Positions 57,070 to 64,000 of a stretch of 64,000 nt of DNA are shown one piece after another (position 1 is the first letter of the stretch; each line of letters begins with the position of its first letter). Origin of the DNA: an uncultured Bacteroidales bacterium (GTDB lineage Bacteria > Bacteroidota > Bacteroidia > Bacteroidales > F082); contig CAJOIH010000004.1 in the NCBI GenBank assembly GCA_905234455.1, positions 1 to 64,000 of the forward strand. Reading direction: 5' to 3'. The position numbers and the translations under genes were made by a program. Below the pieces are notes generated by a model, which ran no database searches, was not told where the DNA came from, and worked only from the letters and a program-made list of their open reading frames with translations.

Positions 57070-57921
57070 ATGATTCTGAACTACATCACATGGAACGTCG
57101 ACCCGGTGGCATTCTCGCTGGGCTCGCTGCAAGTCCGCTGGTACGGCATCTGCTGGGCAGTGGGTTTTTTATTGGGCTACATCCTGATGAGCAAGGTGTA
57201 CAAAAAGGAGAAGATGCCGGAATGGTCGATGGACTCCCTGCTGATCTACATGCTGGTGTCCACCGTCGTCGGCGCACGTTTGGGTCATTGCCTGTTTTAC
57301 GAGCCGGAGTATTACCTTCCGCATCCCTTGGAGATCCTGAAGATTTGGGAAGGGGGCTTGGCCAGTCACGGAGGCGCCATCGGCATCCTCATCGGCTTGT
57401 GGCTCTATGTGCGGAGGTTCAACAAATCCACCAAGAAACAGAAAGGGGAGAAACAGCATATCACCTACCTTTGGCTGCTCGATCGCATCGTCATCCCGGT
57501 GTGCCTGGTCGGGGCTTTGATCCGTCTGGGTAACGTGTTCAACTCCGAAATCTACGGTACCCCCACCACCTTGCCTTGGGGCTTCGTGTTCGTGCGTGGC
57601 AACGAGCAGTTCTTCAACGAGGCCGGCGAGCTGCTTCCATGCCATCCCACGGGACTCTACGAGGCCTTCTTCTGCCTGGTGGCTATGGCTTTGCTGCTTT
57701 GGATGTACTACAAGCGGGGGCTGGGCGACAAGCGTCCGGGCCTGATGTTCGGCACATTCCTTATTATTATATTCGGTTCACGCATCGCCATCGAGTTCCT
57801 CAAGAACGTCCAGGTGGCCTTTGAGAACAACATGATGTTTGACATGGGACAATGGCTTAGCGTCCCATTCGTCATCGTGGGTATCGTGATGATCGTTAGA
57901 TCATTCCGTCACTCCATGTAA
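57070..57921 (+). CDS. lgt: Prolipoprotein diacylglyceryl transferase
   Basis: 283-residue inner-membrane enzyme that adds diacylglyceryl to the lipobox cysteine, the first step of lipoprotein maturation. Seven membrane helices; conserved motifs are GGLASHGGAIGIL, the LIRLGNVFNSEIYG block with the essential arginine, and CHPTGLYEAF. It has its own promoter and its 3' end overlaps the opposite gene by 13 bases. Several lipoproteins in this window depend on it. Confidence 0.96.
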   Translation: MILNYITWNVDPVAFSLGSLQVRWYGICWAVGFLLGYILMSKVYKKEKMPEWSMDSLLIYMLVSTVVGARLGHCLFYEPEYYLPHPLEILKIWEGGLASHGGAIGILIGLWLYVRRFNKSTKKQKGEKQHITYLWLLDRIVIPVCLVGALIRLGNVFNSEIYGTPTTLPWGFVFVRGNEQFFNEAGELLPCHPTGLYEAFFCLVAMALLLWMYYKRGLGDKRPGLMFGTFLIIIFGSRIAIEFLKNVQVAFENNMMFDMGQWLSVPFVIVGIVMIVRSFRHSM

Positions 57922-60900
57922 TACTTCTGCAAGTATCCGCTTACGATAGGGTCAAGCTCAGCTTTCAACTCCGCACGGTCATATTGGCCGGCGGTGAGCT
58001 GCATCTGACGAAGGATGCTGACCTGCTCGTCGATGTCTTCTGAGAAATACTCGACGAACTTCCTCTCCATGTTACCGTAATAATCGGCCTTGTCGCAGCA
58101 GTTTTTCACCATCTTGCGCATGAAGTCGTCGCCCTTTTCCATGGCGCCGCACACATAGTACAGCTCGGGGAACTGGTACAGACGAAGTCCGTAGGGGAAC
58201 TTCTCATTGGGGAAGAACTCCTGGTACTTGTCCATCACCACGATGGCGGAGTCGTACTCCTGATGGTTGACGAGGCTCTGGGCTAGGCGGACGTAGCTTT
58301 GGCGGGCGAAGTCGGCGTTGCGGACGCTTTCGCGGTCAGGCACCACCCCCTCCTCGTTCATGCTACCCCATCGGGCCTTGTTGACCAAGAGGTCGTAGCT
58401 GCCTTCGCGGTAAACGCCGCCGTAGCCTTTGTAGTAGTCGTCGGCCTCGACGGGGATGAAACGGTAGGAGAGACCCTCCATGTGCAGGTATTTGTCGATG
58501 CCAAGCACACTCGACATGTCGCTGAACGAGGTGAAGTACACCGGACGTTCCCAGTTGTTGGTGGCCATGAAGTCGAGCAGCAGGAGCGCATTCTTATAGA
58601 TATAGGTCTCTTTGGGACTGACTTCCCAGCAGATTTCATCGACCATGCGATCCTTCATGCTCTCGGGGACGATGCCGTTGCGCAAGCAGGCTTCCTTGTC
58701 GACGGTGAGCTTCAGGGTGCGGACCGGGAGGTAATGCGTGGAGGAGCCGTTGGTGTAGTATTTCACGGCCTTCGGGTTGTGGATGAAATCGATCACACTC
58801 TTCAACTCCACATACTGGCCTTTCAGCCCTTCTTCCTCGATGACACGGATCGACTCGTTGACGCCGTTGTCGTATTCCTTGGGCGACAGCGTCAAAGGGA
58901 GCCTTTCGGAGTCGTAGACTTTGCGGCCCATTTGGTGGGCGTACCAATAACCCGACGAGAGCATGTAGTTGACTACACGCACATCGGTGCGGAAGCCCTC
59001 TACCTCTTGGATGTACCACAAGGGGAAGGTGTCGTTGTCACCACGGGTGAAGATGACCGCGTTGGGCGGCAACTGTGCCAGGTAGTTGCGAGCCCAGTCG
59101 TGTGCCGAGGTCTTGCCGCCACGGTTGTGCTCGTCCCAGCCTTGCGAGGCTAGCACTCCAGGCACGGCGAACAGGCATACCAAGGTCACGGCGACAGTGG
59201 TCACCACGCTCTTGCTCTTGGTGAGGCGGTCGATCCAGTCGATGAGGGCCGCCACGCCAAAACCGATCCAGATGGCAAAGGCGTAGAATGAACCGGCGTA
59301 CGAATAGTCGCGTTCACGGGGCTGGTAGGGGGTCTGGTTCAGGTAGACCACGATGGCGAGACCCGTCATGACGAAGAGCAGGAAGATGATCCAACTCTGC
59401 TTCGGATCCTTGCGAAGCAGCCAAAACAGACCGCAGAGTCCCAAAATGAGGGGAAGGAAATAATATTTCGTGCGTCCAGGGTTCTTCAGACTGTCAGGGA
59501 TGTTCTTCTGGTCGCCAAGTCGTGCACTGTCGAGTGCGTCGAAGCCGCTGATCCAGTTGCCGCGATCGAGTTCGCCCTGACTCTCAAGGTCGTTCTGCCT
59601 GCCCGCGAAGTTCCACATGAAGTAACGCCAGTACATCCAATTGCACTGGTAGCTGATGAAGAACCTCAGGTTCTGGCCGAAAGTGGGCTTGTTGACAACC
59701 TGGGTGGTGCCTTCGATGGTACGCACGCTAACCTTTTCACCCGTGACCACGCCGCGGGGATTCTTGCGGTAGGTCTCGTACATCGAGACGTGCTTGGGCT
59801 GGTTGCTCCACATGCGGGGGAACAAGGTTTTCATCTCAGCAGGGTACTCGGGTTGGCTGTGTTTCTTGTCGTCAGTAATCACATAACGGCCCTTATCTTT
59901 GTCCTTCACATAGATGGGCTTGCCATCGACGCCGTTGGAGATGGGAGCGTTGTAATAGGCTCCATAGAGCAGGGGCCATGAACCATATTGTTCACGGTTC
60001 AGGTAGGCTAGCATCGAAAGGGCGTCCTTGGGCTCGTTCTCGTTGATGGGGGTATTGGTGTTGGCACGGATGACTAACATAAAGAAAGAGGAGTAGCCAA
60101 TCAGGATGAACATGAAGGAAAGCACTGCGATGTTGCCGATGACTTTCTTGCGCTTCGAGGTGAAAAACAGTCCCCAAACGATAAGTCCGACCAGCAGGGC
60201 GAAGTAGATGATGGTGCCGAGGTTGAACGGAGCACCGAGGCTGTTGACGAAGAACAACTCGAACTTGCCGGCCAAGTTGACGATCTGCGGGATGAGGAAC
60301 ATGTTGAGCAGCCAGAGCAATGCCAGCGACACCAGTCCGGCCACCAGGAATCCTTTGAAAGTGGTCTTGGGCCACTTCTTGAAATAGACCACGTACACGA
60401 AGGCGGGGATGCACAACAAGTTGAGCAGGTGCACGCCAATGGAGAGGCCAATCAAATAGGCGATAAGGATAATCCAACGGCTGCTGTCGGGCTCGTCGGC
60501 CACGCGTTCCCACTTGAGGATGGCCCAGAAGGTCACCGCAGTGAAGAATGACGACATGGCATAGACCTCGCCTTCGACGGCGTTGAACCAGAACGATTCA
60601 GTGAAGGTGTAAGCCAACGCGCCAACAAGACCGGCGGCCAACACCGTGATTTTGCTTCTCCAAGTGGAGTTCTCATCCTCCTTCATCCACAACTTGCGGG
60701 CCATCATGGTGATGCTCCAGAAAAGGAAGGTGATCGTCAGTCCACTGCAAATGGCCGACATGGCATTGACCATCAAAGCCACACGGGTGACATCGCCACC
60801 GGCAAACAGGGTGAAGAAACGGGCGATGAGCTGGAACAGCGGTGCCCCAGGCGGATGACCCACTTGCAGCTTGAATGAAGTGGAGATGTATTCTCCACAA

Positions 60901-61001
60901 TCCCACCAACTTACAGTCGGCTCCATGGTGATGAAATATACCGCCGTGGCGATGATGCCCACCGACCACCCAATAATGTTGTTTAGCTTCTTAAAAGTCA
61001 T
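57909..61001 (-). CDS. DUF2723 membrane protein, likely protein O-glycosyltransferase
   Basis: 1030 residues from ATG at 61001; an in-frame GTG-like extension to 61088 lies upstream of the promoter and is rejected. The first 700 residues have about twelve membrane helices with TMEPTVSWWDCGEYISTSFKLQVGHPPGAPLF near the start, which is the DUF2723 signature and carries the acidic pair expected of GT-C enzymes. The C-terminal third is a soluble region with TPR-like helices. The human relative TMEM260 is a protein O-mannosyltransferase; Bacteroidota also O-glycosylate exported proteins, so this could be the enzyme. Function is inferred. Confidence 0.88.
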   Translation of the reverse strand: MTFKKLNNIIGWSVGIIATAVYFITMEPTVSWWDCGEYISTSFKLQVGHPPGAPLFQLIARFFTLFAGGDVTRVALMVNAMSAICSGLTITFLFWSITMMARKLWMKEDENSTWRSKITVLAAGLVGALAYTFTESFWFNAVEGEVYAMSSFFTAVTFWAILKWERVADEPDSSRWIILIAYLIGLSIGVHLLNLLCIPAFVYVVYFKKWPKTTFKGFLVAGLVSLALLWLLNMFLIPQIVNLAGKFELFFVNSLGAPFNLGTIIYFALLVGLIVWGLFFTSKRKKVIGNIAVLSFMFILIGYSSFFMLVIRANTNTPINENEPKDALSMLAYLNREQYGSWPLLYGAYYNAPISNGVDGKPIYVKDKDKGRYVITDDKKHSQPEYPAEMKTLFPRMWSNQPKHVSMYETYRKNPRGVVTGEKVSVRTIEGTTQVVNKPTFGQNLRFFISYQCNWMYWRYFMWNFAGRQNDLESQGELDRGNWISGFDALDSARLGDQKNIPDSLKNPGRTKYYFLPLILGLCGLFWLLRKDPKQSWIIFLLFVMTGLAIVVYLNQTPYQPRERDYSYAGSFYAFAIWIGFGVAALIDWIDRLTKSKSVVTTVAVTLVCLFAVPGVLASQGWDEHNRGGKTSAHDWARNYLAQLPPNAVIFTRGDNDTFPLWYIQEVEGFRTDVRVVNYMLSSGYWYAHQMGRKVYDSERLPLTLSPKEYDNGVNESIRVIEEEGLKGQYVELKSVIDFIHNPKAVKYYTNGSSTHYLPVRTLKLTVDKEACLRNGIVPESMKDRMVDEICWEVSPKETYIYKNALLLLDFMATNNWERPVYFTSFSDMSSVLGIDKYLHMEGLSYRFIPVEADDYYKGYGGVYREGSYDLLVNKARWGSMNEEGVVPDRESVRNADFARQSYVRLAQSLVNHQEYDSAIVVMDKYQEFFPNEKFPYGLRLYQFPELYYVCGAMEKGDDFMRKMVKNCCDKADYYGNMERKFVEYFSEDIDEQVSILRQMQLTAGQYDRAELKAELDPIVSGYLQKYYME

Positions 61002-61021
61002 GTTGGATTCAATTGAAAGCG

Positions 61022-61029
61022 CAAAATTA
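61022..61029 (-). promoter_or_regulatory. -7 promoter box of the DUF2723 gene
   Basis: Reads TAATTTTG on the minus strand, 21 bases before the start codon it defines at 61001. Confidence 0.6.
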
Positions 61030-61071
61030 CAAAAAAATTCAAAAAAACCTTGCAGATAATAAAAAAAGCCG

Positions 61072-61079
61072 TATCTTTG
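61072..61079 (+). promoter_or_regulatory. -7 promoter box of the tRNA-like leader / rimP-nusA-infB operon
   Basis: Reads TATCTTTG, matching TAnnTTTG. Transcription from about 61084 would carry the tRNA-Gln-like sequence and then meet the terminator at 61172-61202 before rimP. Confidence 0.65.
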
Positions 61080-61103
61080 CACCCGCATTCAAACGAATGA
61101 AGG

Positions 61104-61161
61104 TGTCGAGTGGTGTAATGGCAGCACTGCAGATTTTGGTTCTGCCTGTCAAGGTTCGAGT
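61104..61161 (+). ncRNA. tRNA-Gln(UUG)-like RNA with non-canonical 3' part
   Basis: The 5' part is a normal tRNA-Gln. Seven acceptor-arm bases (TGTCGAG, 61104-61110), D stem GTGT/GCAC (61113-61116 with 61124-61127), anticodon stem GCAGA/TCTGC (61129-61133 with 61141-61145) and loop TTTTGGT giving anticodon TTG, then the T-loop text GGTTCGAGT. After that it fails: the T stem has one pair of five (CAAGG against GGAAG), and no CTCGACA follows to close the acceptor arm. It lies between its own promoter and a terminator, in front of rimP. It may be a decayed tRNA, a tRNA-like regulator, or an assembly fault. In E. coli an initiator tRNA gene (metY) precedes rimP-nusA-infB. Confidence 0.6.
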
Positions 61162-61171
61162 GGAAGAAAGG

Positions 61172-61202
61172 AAAACCTGCTACGAATGTAACAGGTTTTT
61201 TT
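61172..61202 (+). terminator. Rho-independent terminator in the rimP leader
   Basis: AAAACCTG (61172-61179) pairs with CAGGTTTT (61192-61199), extended inside by TAC/GTA around a GAAT loop and followed by Ts to 61202. The 5' arm AACCT (61174-61178) can instead pair with AGGTT (61152-61156) in the tRNA-like T arm, so two exclusive folds are possible. Confidence 0.8.
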
Positions 61203-61223
61203 CGTTGAAAAAAACAAGGTATA

Positions 61224-61679
61224 ATGATAAGTAAAGAACTGATTTCTAACTTAGTAGAAAAATCCATCCAAGACACCGACCTCTTCTTGGTGGAAGTCAA
61301 AGTGAAGCCCTCCAACGTCATCGAGGTCTATGTCGACGCCGACTCGGCCGTCAACATCGACCAGTGCGTGTCCATCAGCCGTTACGTGGAGGGGCAGCTG
61401 GACCGCGACACCGAGGACTTTGAGCTGAGCGTGTTCTCCTGGGGCCTCAGCGGCGCTTTGAAACTTGACCGCCAACTGCAGAAATATGTCGGTAAGGACG
61501 TGGAAGTGAAGACCAAGGAACTGGGTAAATTCCAAGGGAAGCTCGTTGGCTTCGATGCAGAAAAAGCAGAGATTGCCCCCGCCCCGAAGAAAACCTCGAA
61601 GAAGAAACCCGCCGAAGAGCCCGTGAATCTTCTTCTGGACCGTAAAACCACCGAAATCAAACCCGCAATAATATTTTAA
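61224..61679 (+). CDS. rimP: Ribosome maturation factor RimP
   Basis: 151 residues, 30S assembly factor. N-terminal domain with DTDLFLVEVKVKPSNVIEVYVDADSAVNIDQCVSISRYVEGQLD (about 16-60), then YKLDRQLQKYVGKDVEVKT-like C-terminal SH3 domain. Its C terminus (PKKTSKKKPAEEP onward) is more basic than usual. It is the first protein gene of the operon and lies 11 bases before nusA. Confidence 0.92.
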   Translation: MISKELISNLVEKSIQDTDLFLVEVKVKPSNVIEVYVDADSAVNIDQCVSISRYVEGQLDRDTEDFELSVFSWGLSGALKLDRQLQKYVGKDVEVKTKELGKFQGKLVGFDAEKAEIAPAPKKTSKKKPAEEPVNLLLDRKTTEIKPAIIF

Positions 61680-61690
61680 AATTACATATA

Positions 61691-62947
61691 ATGGAAAACT
61701 ACAAATTAGTTGAAACATTCTCCGAATTCAAAGAGTTCAAAAACATCGACCGCGAGGCCATGATGCGCATCATTGAAGATGTGTTCAGAGGCATGCTGAA
61801 CAAAAAGTTCGATACCGACACCGAAGATTTCATCGACATCATCGTCAACGTTGACAAGGGTGACTTCGAAATCTATCACAACCGTACCGTGGTCGACGAC
61901 GACGCCCTCGAAGACCCGCGCCGCCAGATCAAGCTCTCCGACGCCATCCGCATCGAGCCTGACTTCGAGGTGGGCGACGACGTCTCCGAGATCCTGAAAA
62001 TCGAGAGCTTCGGCCGCCGCGACATCCTGGCACTGCGTCAGAACCTCCAGACCAAGATCAGCGAGTACCAGAAGGAAAACATCTTCCAGAAGTACAAAGA
62101 CAAAGTGGGTGAGATCATCAACGCCGAAGTCAACCACGTGTGGAAACGCGAAATCGTGGCCATCGACGACGAGAGCATCGAACTCATCCTGCCCCGCGCC
62201 GAGCAGATCCCCTCAGACATTTATAAAAAAGGTGACAGCGTGCGCGCCATCGTCAAGAGCGTGGAAAACGTCAACGGCTCACCTGTCATCACCCTCTCGC
62301 GTACCTCCGAGGTGTTCCTCCAACGTCTCTTCGAAGCTGAAGTGCCTGAGGTTTACGACGGCCTCATCACCATCAAGAAGATCGTCCGCGAGCCAGGCCA
62401 ACGTGCCAAGATCGCCGTGGAGTCGTATGACGACCGCATCGATCCCGTTGGCGCCTGCGTGGGTATGAAAGGCTCGCGTATCCATGGCATCGTCCGTGAA
62501 CTGCGCAATGAGAACATCGACGTCATCAACTGGACGACCAACCCGACCCTGTTCATCACCCGCGCCCTCAGCCCCGCCAAGATCAGTAGCATCGTCCTCG
62601 ATAACGAGAACATGCTCGCCAACGTCTATATGGACAGCGACCAAGTCAGCCTCGCCATCGGCAAGGGCGGCTATAACATCAAACTCGCCGGCAAACTGAC
62701 GGGTTATAACATCGACGTGTACCGCAACAGCGAAATCACCCCCGATGAAGAGGATGTCGACCTCCAAGAGTTCTCCGACGAGATCGAACAGTGGGTCATC
62801 GACGCCCTCACCGGCATCGGCTGCGATACCGCCAAACAAGTGTTGGCCATCAACCCCGAAGAAGTGGCCCGCCGCGCCGACCTCGAGATCGAAACCGTCA
62901 ACAACGTGTTCCGCATCCTGAAGGCTGAATTCGAAAACGATAACTAA
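61691..62947 (+). CDS. nusA: Transcription elongation/termination factor NusA
   Basis: 418 residues. N-terminal polymerase-binding domain (1-125), S1 domain (about 135-200, beginning IINAEVNHVWKREIVAIDD), KH1 and KH2 (about 230-345, with CVGMKGSRIHGIVREL and SLAIGKGGYNIKLAGKLTGY) and a short helical C-terminal domain (360-418). There is no E. coli-type pair of acidic repeats. NusA itself could influence the terminator in the operon leader, which would be autoregulation, but this is inference. Confidence 0.96.
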   Translation: MENYKLVETFSEFKEFKNIDREAMMRIIEDVFRGMLNKKFDTDTEDFIDIIVNVDKGDFEIYHNRTVVDDDALEDPRRQIKLSDAIRIEPDFEVGDDVSEILKIESFGRRDILALRQNLQTKISEYQKENIFQKYKDKVGEIINAEVNHVWKREIVAIDDESIELILPRAEQIPSDIYKKGDSVRAIVKSVENVNGSPVITLSRTSEVFLQRLFEAEVPEVYDGLITIKKIVREPGQRAKIAVESYDDRIDPVGACVGMKGSRIHGIVRELRNENIDVINWTTNPTLFITRALSPAKISSIVLDNENMLANVYMDSDQVSLAIGKGGYNIKLAGKLTGYNIDVYRNSEITPDEEDVDLQEFSDEIEQWVIDALTGIGCDTAKQVLAINPEEVARRADLEIETVNNVFRILKAEFENDN

Positions 62948-62961
62948 AGAAGGAGGAAACC

Positions 62962-64000
62962 ATGTCAGAAGATTCAAATTTTACCATTAGACTGTCGAAA
63001 GCGGCCAAAGAATTCAACGTGGGCATGGGCACCATCTTGGATTTCCTCGCCAAGAAGGGATTCCAGGTGGACTCGTCGCCCAACACGAAACTGACCGCCG
63101 ACATGTACGCACTGCTCGTCAAGGAATACCAAGGGGAGCGGGAAGTGAAGAATGAAGCTAAGAAACTTGGCGACCTCTCTTATAAAGGTGGATCGGTGTC
63201 GGTCGACTCAACTACCCAAACCGTTGCTTCCAAAGACGAGGAAGAGGATGCCGAAGTGGTCATCCGCTCTACCACCATCAGCCATCAATCCACGAAGCCG
63301 GTAACCAAAGAGACTAAAACCGAGCCCGAACCTGCAACACAGCCGGAACCGGTGAAGCCTGCCGAGACCAAACCGGAAGCTGCCGTGGAGGAGACCAAAA
63401 AGGAAGAGACAACGGAAAGCCCCATCAAGGTGCTGGGCAAGATCGACCTCGATAGCCTGAACCCCAAGAAGAAGAAACAGGAAGAACCCAAGAAAGAGTC
63501 TAAGAAGCAGGAACCCAAGAAGAAAGAAGAGAAAGCTGTGGAGACTCCCAAGGTCGAAACGAAACCCGTCGTGGAGAAGAAAGCCGAAGAGAAGAAGCAA
63601 GAACCCGCTCCTGTCGAGCCAAGGTTCATCAAGACCGAGGTGAAAAAACTCGACGGCCCCAAGATCCTCGACAAGATCGAACTGCCCGAAGAACGCAAGC
63701 GCACCAAACAGCAACCGGTTGCCTCCTCTGAAACTGGGACCGATTCCAAGAAGAAGAAACGCAAACGCATCGCCGGCAAGCCGGAAGCCATCCCTGGCAA
63801 AGGCACCGTCGAACCTCAAGGCAAGCAAAAGCCCAAGAAAGAGAAAGGCAAACCGCAGCCCAAACACGAGGAGAAAGTCGAACTCTCCGACGAGGAAATC
63901 TCGAAGCAAATCAAAGACACCCTGGCGCGCCTGTCGCCCATGGGCAAGTCGAAGACCTCGAAACACCGTCGTGAGAAACGCCAGCAAGTGGCAGGCAGCA
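62962..64000 (+). CDS. infB: Translation initiation factor IF-2, N-terminal part (cut by window edge)
   Basis: 346 codons are present; the gene continues past base 64000. The start is ATG at 62962 with AAGGAGG centred nine bases upstream, one of the strongest ribosome sites in the window. The N-terminal IF2_N helix (TIRLSKAAKEFNVGMGTILDFLAKKG) is followed by a long linker rich in Lys, Glu and Pro, typical of IF-2, and the GTPase domain must lie beyond the edge. Third gene of rimP-nusA-infB. Confidence 0.95.
   Translation, partial: MSEDSNFTIRLSKAAKEFNVGMGTILDFLAKKGFQVDSSPNTKLTADMYALLVKEYQGEREVKNEAKKLGDLSYKGGSVSVDSTTQTVASKDEEEDAEVVIRSTTISHQSTKPVTKETKTEPEPATQPEPVKPAETKPEAAVEETKKEETTESPIKVLGKIDLDSLNPKKKKQEEPKKESKKQEPKKKEEKAVETPKVETKPVVEKKAEEKKQEPAPVEPRFIKTEVKKLDGPKILDKIELPEERKRTKQQPVASSETGTDSKKKKRKRIAGKPEAIPGKGTVEPQGKQKPKKEKGKPQPKHEEKVELSDEEISKQIKDTLARLSPMGKSKTSKHRREKRQQVAGS

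Noticed and set aside
61002-61088. 29-codon N-terminal extension of the DUF2723 gene
   Set aside because: It spans the predicted promoter at 61022-61029 and the opposing promoter; ATG at 61001 begins the family sequence.

Overview
The window looks like a core-genome segment of an anaerobic, gut- or rumen-type member of the order Bacteroidales. The support is consistent: almost every transcription unit is preceded by the Bacteroidota -7 box TAnnTTTG; Shine-Dalgarno sequences are mostly weak; the division and cell-wall cluster has the Bacteroidota order; and there is a TonB-receptor-like barrel, a DUF2723 glycosyltransferase, an SDR-type threonine dehydrogenase and a glycine-lipid acyltransferase pair. 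Base composition is moderately GC-rich. I see no insertion sequence, prophage, CRISPR array or rRNA. No stretch longer than about 250 bases lacks a gene; the largest gaps are 46099-46342, 1502-1722 and 61002-61223, and each holds regulatory sequence described below.

Layout. 1-480: rpsI (first codons only) and rplM, minus strand. 593-1501: a GldA-type ABC ATPase. 1581-4493: metK behind a SAM-II-like riboswitch, then ruvX, def and a small TPR lipoprotein. 4496-12012: F-type ATP synthase operon, minus strand (atpD, atpC, a small membrane protein, atpB, atpE, atpF, atpH, atpA, atpG) ending in a phosphopantetheinyl transferase. 12161-20440: a V/A-type ATPase operon diverging from it (E, DUF2764, A, B, D, I, K) followed at once by an AI-2E-family permease. 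The two rotary ATPases therefore share one intergenic region. The V-type K subunit carries the sodium-site residues of the Enterococcus hirae enzyme, while the F-type c subunit looks proton-type, so the cell may run one machine on each ion.

20421-30328: a PagL-like outer-membrane protein with cysS; a small membrane protein; kbl and the SDR threonine dehydrogenase (together threonine to glycine plus acetyl-CoA) flanking a lipoprotein; a TonB-receptor-like barrel; a YitT protein; purN. 30331-46098: the dcw cluster on the minus strand (mraZ, rsmH, ftsL, ftsI, murE, mraY, a murD remnant, ftsW, murC, ftsQ, ftsA, ftsZ), then a large secreted protein of unknown function and purN. Two things are wrong with this cluster: the murD slot holds only a divergent C-terminal domain, and murG is missing between ftsW and murC.

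46343-54522: acyltransferase pair (glsA/glsB-like), engB, a YeaQ-like protein, mutS2 (minus), cutC and a lipoprotein GH2 beta-mannosidase. 54505-56954: a GIN-domain/beta-barrel protein with an ECF sigma factor and its probable anti-sigma factor. 57070-61001: lgt and a DUF2723 protein, convergent. 61072-64000: a leader with a tRNA-Gln-like RNA and a terminator, then rimP, nusA and the start of infB, which runs off the window.

The observations most worth following are the tRNA-Gln-like leader of rimP-nusA-infB, the truncated MurD, the back-to-back rotary ATPases, the SAM-II-like element, short heptad repeats at three gene junctions, and several divergent promoters packed so closely that they should exclude each other.
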